Shown: positions 54,621 to 63,116 of the stretch, piece by piece
How positions within the stretch are numbered: the first letter of the stretch is position 1
How the letters are laid out: each line of letters opens with the position of its first letter
From: Mycobacteriaceae bacterium
GTDB lineage: Bacteria; Actinomycetota; Actinomycetes; Mycobacteriales; Mycobacteriaceae
Direction: 5' to 3'
DNA: 64,000 nucleotides
Assembly (NCBI GenBank): GCA_028726465.1
Contig: JAQYQB010000004.1
Coordinates: 62,001-126,000, forward strand
The notes under the pieces: generated by a model
Seen by the model: the letters and a program-made list of their open reading frames with translations, nothing else
Databases searched by the model: none
Told to the model about the DNA's origin: nothing
Translations under genes and position numbers: made by a program

Positions 54621-56045
54621 CTAAGAGCCGGCGCGCTCCCACTCGCGCAGGATTTCGGCGTCGCCGCTGGTGCGCAGGCCGCTGCAGCCGCCGGTGAAGT
54701 AGACGCGCGAGGCCATGGCCACCTGGCCGCCGTCGGCGAAGACCTCGACGGTAGAGCCATCGATGATGATGGTCAGCGAGTCGGAGTCGTCCTCGGCGAG
54801 GGAGGCGGCGGCGGGGGCATCGTCGGCGTAGAGATCCTGGAACTTGGAGCAGCGCTTAAGGCTGAGCTCCTCGCCGGAGTGGGTCACGACCGCGGCCGGA
54901 TCCCCGTCGGCGTCGAGCAGTTCGACCGTCAGGTGGGAGCCGGCCGGCACGTTGAGCAGACCCACCCAGGAACGCGCCCGGGAGGACTCGGCAACCGCGT
55001 CCGGCAGGCCCACGGCCGGGGTCTGGAAGAGCTTGCCGCCCTGCAGGGTGACGTGCCGCGGCAGGGAGAGCACGTTGGCCCAGCCTTCCTCGGTGAAGGA
55101 GGGGTGCGTGGTGGCATCGTCGGCGCGGCCCTGGCCGTTCATGAGACCGAACAGGCGCGACTGCTCGAAGCGCTGCTGCTGGTCGACCGTGCCCGGCATG
55201 TAGTTCGTGGTGCGCGGGCGGGTGAAATCGTGCCCGAAGTCCAGCTGCTGGAAGCCGGTACGTACGTTAAACACGGTGCCCTCCAGGCGCCCGACCAGGT
55301 AGCCGGAGACTTCTCGGTCGCCGCGCTCGATGGTCACTAGCAGGACGTCGTAGATGTGGTCGTCGACCTGATCGCGCAGGCGGATGATGCGCGGGGAGAC
55401 GACCGGGGGCAGGTCCCCGCCGGCGCTCCAGCCGGACAGGCCGGTGTCGCCGTCGAAGGTCAGCGGGCCGGAAAAGGTCCAGGAGGTGCCGTCCTCGGAG
55501 TGGAGGATGACCGGCTGCGGGGTTTCCGTGGTGCCGGTCAGCGCCAGCATGATCCAGCCGGCGTGCCCCTCGTCGCGGTCGGCCTCGGCCCAGCCGGGCA
55601 CGACGCAGGGGGAGCGGAACCGGGAGAAATCGGTGGTGTCGGAGGCGACGGTGCCCACCCGCTGGATGGCCGCGTCCAGGGTGGACGGGTCGTCGGAGAC
55701 CTCGCAGACGCGGTCGAAGTCCTTGTCTTGGGCCAGGGCCACGGTGCTGCCCGTCGACGTCACGGAGGTGAAGTACAGGTTCACGCCGGCATCGACTGCC
55801 GCGACGGCGCCGGCGCGCAGCGTGATTTCGCCGCCGGCGGGGGCGAGCACGTCGTCGCACTCCAACCAGTCGAAGGGCATGTCCTCGGAGAAGACATGGC
55901 CCCACCGGGCGCCCTGCCCGGGCTGCGCGCGGTACTGGAAGTACAGGTGCCAGGTCGTGCCGTCGAGCAGCGCCCCGGCGGGAGCGTCCAGGATTCCGCT
56001 TTCCGGAGCGAAGTGAAGCTCAGGATGGTGAATGTGGATTGGCAA
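54621..56045 (-). CDS. GH32-like protein with degenerate catalytic motifs
   Basis: The 474-residue protein resembles glycoside hydrolase family 32 (invertase, levanase): a five-bladed propeller followed by a beta-sandwich domain with the typical SLTIIIDGSTVEVFADGGQV. The N-terminal motif is GILDAPAGALLDGTTWHLYF instead of WMNDPNG: D20 could be the nucleophile. The RDP motif reads RSP (144-146), and the EC acid/base motif is not present (GWSAGGDLP). Thus it is probably inactive as an invertase or has changed activity. The TTG at 56045 has an AAGGAG well placed. glgA lies 17 bases upstream, on the same strand. Confidence 0.72.
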   Translation of the reverse strand: MPIHIHHPELHFAPESGILDAPAGALLDGTTWHLYFQYRAQPGQGARWGHVFSEDMPFDWLECDDVLAPAGGEITLRAGAVAAVDAGVNLYFTSVTSTGSTVALAQDKDFDRVCEVSDDPSTLDAAIQRVGTVASDTTDFSRFRSPCVVPGWAEADRDEGHAGWIMLALTGTTETPQPVILHSEDGTSWTFSGPLTFDGDTGLSGWSAGGDLPPVVSPRIIRLRDQVDDHIYDVLLVTIERGDREVSGYLVGRLEGTVFNVRTGFQQLDFGHDFTRPRTTNYMPGTVDQQQRFEQSRLFGLMNGQGRADDATTHPSFTEEGWANVLSLPRHVTLQGGKLFQTPAVGLPDAVAESSRARSWVGLLNVPAGSHLTVELLDADGDPAAVVTHSGEELSLKRCSKFQDLYADDAPAAASLAEDDSDSLTIIIDGSTVEVFADGGQVAMASRVYFTGGCSGLRTSGDAEILREWERAGS

Positions 56046-56062
56046 GAAAAACTCCTTAAAAC

Positions 56063-57217
56063 TCAGACCAGCGAGCGGTAGATATCGACCGTTTGTTGTG
56101 CGATTGCCGCCCAGGAAAACTCCTCCACGGCGCGCTGCCGGCCGGCCTCGCCGTAGCGGCGGGCGCGGTCGGGGTCGGCGGCGAGGTCGTTGACGGCCTG
56201 GGCCAGATCCGCCTCGAAGGTGGCGGCGTCGTCGGCGTCGTAGGGCACCAGAGTACCCGTAATCCCGTCGCGGACGACTTCCGGAATGCCGCCGACGCGC
56301 GAGGCGACGACCGCGGTGCCGCACGCCATGGCCTCGAGGTTAACGATTCCCAGCGGCTCGTAGATGGACGGGCACACGAAAATATCCGCGCCGGTGTAGA
56401 CCTGCTGGACGCGGTCGTGGTCGAGCATCTCTTGGACCCAGAAGACGCCGTCGCGCTCAGCGCGCAGCGTGTCCACTAAGGCCTGGGTGCGCTCGGCGAT
56501 CTCCGGGGTATCGGGGGCGCCGGCGCACAGAACGAGCTGGATGCCCGGGTCGAAGGAGCGGGCGGCGCGCAGCAGGTGCTCCACGCCCTTCTGGCGGGTA
56601 ATCCGGCCCACGAAGGCGACCACCGGCCGCTGGCTGTCCACGCCCAGCTGTGCCAGGTAGTCGCCGTGGCGCGGCTGCCAGCGCTGCGTATCGATGCCGT
56701 TGAGCACCACGTGCACCTTGCCGGCGTCGATGTGCGGGTAGGCGTCCAGGATGGAGTCCTTCATGCCCGCAGAGACGGCGATGACGGCGTCGGCGGATTC
56801 CATGGCGTTGCGCTCGGACCAGCTGGAGATGTCGTAGCCGCCGCCCAGCTGCTCGCGCTTCCACGGGCGGTGCGGCTCCAAGGAGTGGGCGGTGACCACG
56901 TGCGGGATGCCGTAGAGCAGCCCCGCCAGGTGGCCGCCCAGGCCGGAATACCAGGTGTGCGAGTGCACCACGTCCAGGTTGTCGGCCGCGTGCGCCATCC
57001 GCAGGCCGGTCGACAGGGTCTGTAGGGCGGGGTTGGCGTCGTTCAGCGCGCTGTCGGGGCCGTGGGCAAAGACCCCGGCCTCAGCGCGGTCGGCGCCCAT
57101 GCAGTGGACGTCGACGTCGATGATGTCGCGCATGAAGCGGGTCAGCTCGGCGACGTGGACCCCGGCGCCGCCGTAGACCTCGGGAGGGTATTCCTTGGAA
57201 AAGATTCCGGCTCTCAT
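56063..57217 (-). CDS. glgA: Glycogen synthase / GlgM-type maltosyltransferase (GT4)
   Basis: The 384-residue GT4 glycosyltransferase starts MRAGIFSKEYPPEVYGGAGV and has VAFVGRITRQKGVEHLLRAA (KPG-type donor loop) and CPSIYEPLGIVNLEAMACGT (EX7E motif). In actinobacteria the protein next to glgC (Rv1212c) makes maltose-1-phosphate or extends glucan from ADP-glucose. It is divergent from glgC with a 109-base gap. The GH32-like gene follows 17 bases downstream and may share its transcript. Confidence 0.93.
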   Translation of the reverse strand: MRAGIFSKEYPPEVYGGAGVHVAELTRFMRDIIDVDVHCMGADRAEAGVFAHGPDSALNDANPALQTLSTGLRMAHAADNLDVVHSHTWYSGLGGHLAGLLYGIPHVVTAHSLEPHRPWKREQLGGGYDISSWSERNAMESADAVIAVSAGMKDSILDAYPHIDAGKVHVVLNGIDTQRWQPRHGDYLAQLGVDSQRPVVAFVGRITRQKGVEHLLRAARSFDPGIQLVLCAGAPDTPEIAERTQALVDTLRAERDGVFWVQEMLDHDRVQQVYTGADIFVCPSIYEPLGIVNLEAMACGTAVVASRVGGIPEVVRDGITGTLVPYDADDAATFEADLAQAVNDLAADPDRARRYGEAGRQRAVEEFSWAAIAQQTVDIYRSLV

Positions 57218-57326
57218 ACCCTCCCAGAATAATGATTAATGCCGCGCCGCGCACCGAAGGTAAACAGGGGGTAAATACTAGCCATTTCCGCTGCGTAGTT
57301 TCGATACTGCGGATAGGTTGGAGGTT

Positions 57327-58544
57327 GTGAGAAGCCAGCCTAACGTCCTTGCCATCGTCCTCGCGGGCGGAGAGGGCAAACGCCTCTTTCCGTTGACGGA
57401 AGACCGCGCCAAACCCGCCGTGCCTTTCGGCGGCTCCTACCGACTCGTCGACTTCGTCTTGTCGAATCTGGTCAACGCCCGTTTCTTGAAGATCGCGGTG
57501 CTGACCCAGTACAAGTCGCACTCGCTCGACCGCCACATCTCCCAAGCCTGGAACCTGTCCGGGCCCACGCCGCAGTACATCGCCTCCGTGCCCGCGCAGC
57601 AGCGGCGCGGCAAGCGCTGGTACAACGGCTCGGCCGACGCGATCGTCCAGTCGCTGAACCTCATCTACGACGAGAAGCCCGACTACGTCATCGTCTTCGG
57701 CGCCGACCACGTCTACCGCATGGACCCGGCGCAGATGGTCGACGAGCACATCGCGACCGGCCTGGACTGCTCCGTCGCCGGCATCCGCGTGCCCCGCTCC
57801 GAGGCCAGCGCCTTCGGCTGCATCCAGGCCGACGGCATGGGCACTATCACCGAGTTCGTCGAAAAGCCGGCCGATCCGCCGTCCACCCCCGACGACCCGA
57901 CGCAGACCTATGCCTCCATGGGCAACTACGTCTTCACCGCCCAGGCGCTTATCGATGCCCTCCTGGCCGACGAGGACAACCCCGACTCCGCGCACGACAT
58001 GGGCGGCGACATCATCCCGTACTTCGTGGAGCGCGGCCAGGCCCACGTCTACGATTTCATGTCTAACCAAGTACCCGGCTCTACCGAGCGCGACCACGGC
58101 TACTGGCGCGACGTGGGAACAATTGACTCCTTCTACGAGGCGCACATGGATCTCATCTCCGTGCACCCCATCTTCAACCTGTACAACCGGCACTGGCCCA
58201 TCCACTCGACGGATGATTCCAACTTCCCGCCGGCGAAGTTCGTGCAAAACGGTATCGCGCAGTCGTCGATGGTGGCCCCGGGCTGCATCATCTCCGGCGG
58301 CACGGTGCGCAACTCGGTGCTGGCCTCCGACGTGCACGTCGCCGACGGCGCGACCGTGGAGGGTTCCGTGCTGCTGCCGGGCGTGCGCGTCGGCCGCGGG
58401 GCCGTGGTGCGGCACGCCATCCTGGACAAGAACGTCGAGGTAGGCGAGGGCGCCATCATCGGCGTCGACGCGGAGCGCGACGCCGAGCGCTTCCAGATTT
58501 CGGCCGGCGGCGTGGTCGTCGTCGGCAAGAACCAGCGCGTTTAG
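57327..58544 (+). CDS. glgC: Glucose-1-phosphate adenylyltransferase
   Basis: GlgC makes ADP-glucose from glucose-1-phosphate and ATP for glycogen and trehalose pathways. The 405-residue protein begins [20 protein letters not shown], with [40 protein letters not shown] and [16 protein letters not shown] in the nucleotidyltransferase domain. A C-terminal left-handed beta-helix follows. GTG at 57327 is preferred; TTG at 57318 is also open. It ends overlapping the convergent methyltransferase by 4 bases. Confidence 0.95.
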   Translation: MRSQPNVLAIVLAGGEGKRLFPLTEDRAKPAVPFGGSYRLVDFVLSNLVNARFLKIAVLTQYKSHSLDRHISQAWNLSGPTPQYIASVPAQQRRGKRWYNGSADAIVQSLNLIYDEKPDYVIVFGADHVYRMDPAQMVDEHIATGLDCSVAGIRVPRSEASAFGCIQADGMGTITEFVEKPADPPSTPDDPTQTYASMGNYVFTAQALIDALLADEDNPDSAHDMGGDIIPYFVERGQAHVYDFMSNQVPGSTERDHGYWRDVGTIDSFYEAHMDLISVHPIFNLYNRHWPIHSTDDSNFPPAKFVQNGIAQSSMVAPGCIISGGTVRNSVLASDVHVADGATVEGSVLLPGVRVGRGAVVRHAILDKNVEVGEGAIIGVDAERDAERFQISAGGVVVVGKNQRV

Positions 58545-59194
58545 AGCTTCGTCACGAGCGTGACCCCGCCGCCCAGCGGCAGGCGGGTGACCACGGCGTC
58601 CTCGAGCTCGCGGATGGCGGCGTCGGCCTGGCGGGCGGACTGGGTGGCCCGATCCGTGCGGGAGCTATCGCCCAAGGTCCCGTCCAGGAGGGCATTCGGG
58701 AGGATCAGGGTGCCGTGCGGGGATAGGAGGGGCCAGGCGGCATCGACTAGCGCGGGCAGGTCCAGGCTGTGCACGTCGGCGTAGATGACCTGGTAGGACT
58801 CGCTGGCCAGGCGGCTCATGACGTCGAGCGGGCGCGACGGCAGGTAACGCACGCGGCTGGGCGGGTAACCGGCCTCGCGGAAGGAGGCCTTGGCCGCGGC
58901 CTGGTGCTCGGCCTCCGGGTCGATGCAGGTCAGCGAACCCGACTCGGACAGGCCCTCCAAAACGTAGAGGCCGACGACCGCCGCGGCCGGGGAAATGACA
59001 ATAGCTTGGGCTTTCGGCGTGGCCGCGTGCCCCGTCGAGGCGGCGGCGAGGGTGCTAATCAGCTGGCCCAGCGACTCGTCGGGCAGCGGCAGGGAATACT
59101 CCTGCGCGTGGTCGCGGGCGTGCGCCAGTGCCTCCGAGGGCGCGGAGGTCGAGCCGATATAGGATTGCAATGCGTCAAAAGCCGTAGTAGTCAC
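58541..59194 (-). CDS. SAM-dependent O-methyltransferase (Rv1220c-like)
   Basis: The protein of about 217 residues is a class I methyltransferase of the O-methyltransferase family 3 (COMT-like). [20 protein letters not shown] is where the SAM motif I lies, with [20 protein letters not shown] and a [20 protein letters not shown] region carrying the Asp. It matches Rv1220c next to sigE in gene order. The typical GxxxG of motif I is weak. GTG at 59194 or ATG at 59212 may be the start; neither has a clear ribosome site. Confidence 0.82.
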   Translation of the reverse strand: MTTTAFDALQSYIGSTSAPSEALAHARDHAQEYSLPLPDESLGQLISTLAAASTGHAATPKAQAIVISPAAAVVGLYVLEGLSESGSLTCIDPEAEHQAAAKASFREAGYPPSRVRYLPSRPLDVMSRLASESYQVIYADVHSLDLPALVDAAWPLLSPHGTLILPNALLDGTLGDSSRTDRATQSARQADAAIRELEDAVVTRLPLGGGVTLVTKL

Positions 59195-59326
59195 GGCCTT
59201 CAGTCTAGGCATAATGCCGCGCTTAGGTGGGGATAACGCCCCGAGTTGTGGGTGGCAAAACGGCTAACAGCAAATGTACAGTCCACCGTCTGGAGTTTGG
59301 AAGAAAGATGTAGCACAATACTTGTT

Positions 59327-59935
59327 ATGGCAAAAGAGTCACTCCCGTCGAACGATGCCCCCGCAAGCACCGCAGCTTTCGATGCCGGGCAGGCAGCCAT
59401 GCCATCGTGGGCCGACTTGGTGGCCGAGCACGCCGACAGCGTCTACCGGCTGGCCTACCGCCTGTCCGGTAACCAGCACGACGCGGAGGACCTAACCCAG
59501 GAGACCTTCATGCGTGTGTTCCGGTCGCTGCACAACTACCAGCCGGGCACCTTCGAGGGCTGGCTGCACCGGATCACCACCAACCTCTTCCTGGACATGG
59601 TGCGCCACCGCGCGAAGATCCGCATGGAGGCCCTGCCCGAGGATTACGACCGCGTGCCGGGCAACGATATGACGCCCGAGCAGGCCTACACCGTGGCCAA
59701 TCTGGACCCGGCCTTGCAGGCCGCGCTGGATTCGCTGAGCCCGGAGTTTCGTGTCGTCGTCGTGCTTTGCGACGTCGTGGGCATGAGCTACGACGAAATC
59801 GCCGAGACCCTGGGCGTGAAGATGGGCACTGTGCGCTCCCGCATCCACCGCGGCCGGTCCCAGCTGCGCGCGGCCATCGAGTCCGCCGCGGCTAACGATG
59901 CCGACGCTCGCCTCCTGCTTCCCACCAAGTCCTAG
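59327..59935 (+). CDS. sigE: RNA polymerase ECF sigma factor SigE
   Basis: The 202-residue ECF sigma factor has region 2 ([20 protein letters not shown] with [11 protein letters not shown]) and region 4 ([20 protein letters not shown] with IHRGRSQL). SigE responds to cell-envelope and heat stress in corynebacteria, held by the anti-sigma CseE/RseA. The ATG at 59327 lacks a clear ribosome site. Neighbours are the anti-sigma gene, tatB and mrp, as in Rv1221-Rv1229c. It is divergent from the methyltransferase across 132 bases. Confidence 0.93.
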   Translation: MAKESLPSNDAPASTAAFDAGQAAMPSWADLVAEHADSVYRLAYRLSGNQHDAEDLTQETFMRVFRSLHNYQPGTFEGWLHRITTNLFLDMVRHRAKIRMEALPEDYDRVPGNDMTPEQAYTVANLDPALQAALDSLSPEFRVVVVLCDVVGMSYDEIAETLGVKMGTVRSRIHRGRSQLRAAIESAAANDADARLLLPTKS

Positions 59936-59994
59936 GAAAATTCCCTAGGCTGGTGTTAGGACTAGTGCTAGGTGGCAGAAAGGAGGCCAAAGCT

Positions 59995-60483
59995 GTGCAC
60001 CCGCATGTTTCGCGTTTTTCTTCCTTGGGCGCGGCCGGAGCTGCCGGTTCGGCCGGAGCTGCTGGCGCGGCGGGGATTGCGCGGGCCCGCAAGATCCGCG
60101 ACAAGGCTAAGGCGCGGGCCCGCCGCATGGACACCATCGGGCACTTGGGCCCCGAGGCGGTCGTGGCCTTCGTCGACGGCGAGATGGACCACAAGGCCGC
60201 TCACCGCGTGCGCGTGCACCTAGTACACTGCGCGGAATGCCGCCGCGAGGTCCACGTGCAGCGCGGCGCCTCGGAATGGGTGCGCATGTGCAACGTCGAC
60301 CACCAGGTGCGCGCGCCGCATTCGCTGGTGGATAGGCTGACTAGCATCGCTAGCTCGGCGGTGGGGCCCGGCCCGGACGCCTCCACGCCGACCTACCATC
60401 CGGAACAGGATCTGCTCGACCGGCTGGAGATGATGGTGCGGGCCATCCGGCATAACCAGGGCCGTGGAGAAAGACTAGAGTAA
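59995..60483 (+). CDS. cseE: SigE anti-sigma factor with zinc-finger motif
   Basis: The 162-residue protein (GTG at 59995, AAAGGAGG upstream) has a Gly/Ala-rich segment (GAAGAAGSAGAAGAAG) and then an anti-sigma zinc domain: HRVRVHLVHCAECRREVHVQ, the HxxxCxxC pattern. It binds SigE and releases it on stress, like CseE/RseA. There is no obvious membrane segment, so it should be cytosolic. It lies directly behind sigE. The C-terminal part (DLLDRLEMMVRAIRHNQG) is helical. Confidence 0.9.
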   Translation: MHPHVSRFSSLGAAGAAGSAGAAGAAGIARARKIRDKAKARARRMDTIGHLGPEAVVAFVDGEMDHKAAHRVRVHLVHCAECRREVHVQRGASEWVRMCNVDHQVRAPHSLVDRLTSIASSAVGPGPDASTPTYHPEQDLLDRLEMMVRAIRHNQGRGERLE

Positions 60484-60488
60484 GTCAC

Positions 60489-61046
60489 GTGTTTTCGAAT
60501 TTAGGCGTTACCGAGATCGTGGTGATCGTGCTGATCGCCGTCGTTGTCATCGGGCCGGAGCGGCTGCCCGGCGTGCTCCAGGACGTGCGCGCCGCGATTT
60601 TCGCCGCGCGGCGGGCGATCAACAACGCCAAGGCCGAGCTCAACGGCGAGGTGGGGGAGTTCTCCAAGGAGTTCGACGACCTGCGCGGGCCGCTCAACCA
60701 GGCCATGGAGTGGGGCCGGCTCGGGCCCCGCGGCGTGCTGACCAAGGCGCTGTTCGACGGCGACGATAGCGCCTGGGACGACTTCAACCCGAAGAAATTC
60801 TTAGACGAGCCGGCGGCGAAGGTCGAGCAGCGCGAGGAAAGCTACAGCCCGTACACCGACCAGCCGCGCGAAACCAATACCGCGGCGGCCGCGCAGGGCT
60901 TTGATTATTCGCAGATTTACGCTGCCGATGCCACCTCTGCCCCCGCGCCCGAGGAGAAGGCAGCACCGCAGCCTAAGCAGCAACCGCAGCCGAGTGAACG
61001 CCGCCCCGAGCAGACCTCGGGCTTTAGCTGGTCGGATATTACCTAG
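60489..61046 (+). CDS. tatB: Sec-independent protein translocase TatB
   Basis: TatB is the Tat-system partner of TatC that binds substrate signal peptides. The 185-residue protein starts MFSNLGVTEIVVIVLIAVVV with GPERLPGVLQDVRAAIFAAR, the classical N-terminal helix, hinge Pro and amphipathic helix. A coil-rich acidic and Pro/Gln-rich tail follows. The start is GTG at 60489, 5 bases past the anti-sigma stop. It ends convergent to mrp, 3 bases apart. Confidence 0.95.
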   Translation: MFSNLGVTEIVVIVLIAVVVIGPERLPGVLQDVRAAIFAARRAINNAKAELNGEVGEFSKEFDDLRGPLNQAMEWGRLGPRGVLTKALFDGDDSAWDDFNPKKFLDEPAAKVEQREESYSPYTDQPRETNTAAAAQGFDYSQIYAADATSAPAPEEKAAPQPKQQPQPSERRPEQTSGFSWSDIT

Positions 61047-61049
61047 CGT

Positions 61050-62186
61050 TTAGTGCTGGGTAACGCCCAAGCCCAGCGGCTTGCCGGCCAGGGAATCCTT
61101 CCGCACCGCGATCTTGTCCGCGATGGCGGCCACCGCTTGCGCGGCAGCCGAGTCGGGGGCCTGCTCGAGGATCGGCACGCCGGCATCGCCGCCGGTGCGC
61201 AGCGCCGGATCCAGCGGAATCTGGCCCAGCAGCGGGACCTCGTGGCCCAAAAGGGTGCTCAGCCGGTCCGCGACGATCTGGCCGCCGCCGCTGCCGAAGA
61301 TGTCCATCGTGGTGCCGTCCGGCATGACCATCGCGCCCATGTTCTCAATGACGCCGGCCACACGCTGGCGGGTCTGCTGGGAGATGGAGCCGGCGCGCTC
61401 GGCGACCTCCGCGGCCGCGGCCTGCGGGGTGGTGACGATGAGCAGCTCGGCGTTGGGGATGAGCTGGGCCACCGAGAGCGCGACATCGCCGGTGCCGGGA
61501 GGGAGATCCAGCAGCAGCACGTCGAGGTCGCCCCAGAAGACGTCGACCAGGAACTGCTGGAGGGCGCGGTGGAGCATCGGCCCGCGCCAGACGACCGGCG
61601 CGTTGCCCTCGACGAACTGGCCGATGGAGATGTGCTTAATATCGTGCGCGATGGGCGGCAGCAGCATCTCCTCGTCCAGCACGGTGGGGCCTGTCGTCGA
61701 GCCCAGCAGGCCGGGGACGGAGTGGCCGTAGATGTCGGCATCGATAATGCCTACCTTGAGGCTCTTGCGCTGCAGGGCGGAGGCCAGGTTGACGGTCACG
61801 GAGGACTTGCCGACGCCGCCCTTGCCCGAGGCCACCGCGAAGACGCGGGTGGTGGAATCGGGCTTCGCGAACGGGATTTCCGGCTCGGCCTTGCCGCCGC
61901 GGAGCTTCTTTTTGAGTTCGAGGCGCTGCTCGTCGTTCATCGCATCCAGCGTCACGGTGACGTTGCCAACGCCGTCGATGTCTTCCAACGCCGCCTGGGT
62001 GTTGGACTGGATGGTGTTTTTCATCGGGCAGCCGGCGATGGTCAGGTAGATTTCCACGGCGACGTCGTTGCCGTCGACGGAAATGGACTTGACCATGTCG
62101 AGTTCGGTAATCGGGCGCCCGATTTCAGGATCCTCTACGCGGGAGAGCGCGCTGCGGACAGCGGATTCGGTTAGTGCACTAGTCAT
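61050..62186 (-). CDS. mrp: Mrp/NBP35 family iron-sulfur carrier ATPase
   Basis: The protein of about 378 residues starts at ATG 62186 (MTSALTESAVRSALSRVEDP). It has an N-terminal MIP18/DUF59 domain (LTIAGCPMKNTIQSNTQAAL) and then a ParA-like ATPase: VASGKGGVGKSSVTVNLASA (deviant Walker A), DADIYGHSVPGL and LLLDLPPGTGDVALSVAQ. It carries [4Fe-4S] clusters in ApbC/Mrp proteins, although the CxxC pair common at the C-terminus is not visible here. It is convergent with tatB. Confidence 0.92.
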   Translation of the reverse strand: MTSALTESAVRSALSRVEDPEIGRPITELDMVKSISVDGNDVAVEIYLTIAGCPMKNTIQSNTQAALEDIDGVGNVTVTLDAMNDEQRLELKKKLRGGKAEPEIPFAKPDSTTRVFAVASGKGGVGKSSVTVNLASALQRKSLKVGIIDADIYGHSVPGLLGSTTGPTVLDEEMLLPPIAHDIKHISIGQFVEGNAPVVWRGPMLHRALQQFLVDVFWGDLDVLLLDLPPGTGDVALSVAQLIPNAELLIVTTPQAAAAEVAERAGSISQQTRQRVAGVIENMGAMVMPDGTTMDIFGSGGGQIVADRLSTLLGHEVPLLGQIPLDPALRTGGDAGVPILEQAPDSAAAQAVAAIADKIAVRKDSLAGKPLGLGVTQH

Positions 62187-62277
62187 ATCATGAACCATCG
62201 TAGTAACCGGGCGGGGAAAATACACGTCGGGGCACGCCGTGTAAGATGACAGGGAATTTCAACGTTGGGAGGATTCG

Positions 62278-62982
62278 ATGCGTGTGCAAGCCGGTGCCGC
62301 CTGCCTGGTGGCCGCGGTGGTGGCCTTGAGCGGGTGCGCGGACGCCGATCCGGGCAGCTCCGCCGACCCGCGGGAAGACGCGGACATCCGCATCCTGGTC
62401 GACTCGCAGGAGACGGAGGGCCAGGTCGTCGCCGAAATCTTCAAGCAGGCCTTCGCCCGCAACGACCGGCATGCCGAGCTAGTCGTCGAGGACAACACAG
62501 CCGGTTCCTCCCTGGTGGAAAAGATGGGCGAGGAAGGTAATTTCTGGGCCGCCTGCACCGGCGATGCCCTCTACGCCCTCGACCCCGACCGCGCCCGGGA
62601 GATGGCCGAAGATTTCGGCGCCGGCGAGGCCAGCCGGGACGAGGACCGCAACGGGCAGACGCACATCGCGATGATGGAATCGCTGCCGACCACGCTGACC
62701 ACCGTCGACCCGTCGACCGCCCAGGGCTGCAGCGCGAGCCCCGCCAGCGAGCTGCCGCAGAACTACAGCCCCATCTTCACGAAGGGCCTGCTGGACCGGG
62801 AAGAAATGGAGATGCTGGGCTCGCTGTCGAAATTCCTGATCGAGCAGGACATCGACGAGTTGGTCGAGGAGGTCGAGACCGGTGACGGCGACATCGAGAA
62901 GGTCGTTTCCCGCTGGAGCCAGAACAGCGTCCCCGAAGGCGAGCTGGACGCGAACAGCGACTCGGATTCCACCGAAGAATAG
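62278..62982 (+). CDS. Lipoprotein of unknown function
   Basis: The 234-residue protein has a signal sequence and lipobox (AAVVALSGCADADPG), and GGGAGG sits well before the ATG at 62278. The mature part contains IRILVDSQETEGQVVAEIFK and FARNDRHAELVVEDNTAGSS, which look like a periplasmic substrate-binding fold of glycine-betaine/osmoprotectant type (OpuAC-like) but truncated. No partner permease lies nearby. The tail is acidic (DANSDSDSTEE). It lies between mrp (divergent) and the HNH gene. Confidence 0.7.
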   Translation: MRVQAGAACLVAAVVALSGCADADPGSSADPREDADIRILVDSQETEGQVVAEIFKQAFARNDRHAELVVEDNTAGSSLVEKMGEEGNFWAACTGDALYALDPDRAREMAEDFGAGEASRDEDRNGQTHIAMMESLPTTLTTVDPSTAQGCSASPASELPQNYSPIFTKGLLDREEMEMLGSLSKFLIEQDIDELVEEVETGDGDIEKVVSRWSQNSVPEGELDANSDSDSTEE

Positions 62983-63005
62983 CGCCCCGGAAAATAGCGC
63001 CCCGG

Positions 63006-63064
63006 CCTGTGGATAACTCCGCGGTATATGCGCCCGCATATAATTTGGGCCGGTTATCCACAGG
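63006..63064. promoter_or_regulatory. Inverted perfect DnaA boxes around an 18-bp palindrome
   Basis: TGTGGATAA at 63008-63016 and TTATCCACA at 63054-63062 are both perfect DnaA boxes in inverted orientation; the matching arms extend to 12 bp (CCTGTGGATAAC and GTTATCCACAGG). Between them lies TATATGCG-CC-CGCATATA (63025-63042). The short repeat TAGCGCCCCG stands at 62980, 62995 and 63066. It lies just before the HNH gene. Confidence 0.8.
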
Positions 63065-63116
63065 CTAGCGCCCCGAATCCTTGAGCCGCGCCGCGCGGGC
63101 TGCTGTTCTAGGAGGC

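Noticed and set aside
63006..63064. Chromosomal replication origin
   Set aside because: Two DnaA boxes but no dnaA, dnaN or box cluster nearby; the gene context is sigE-tatB-mrp, not an origin.
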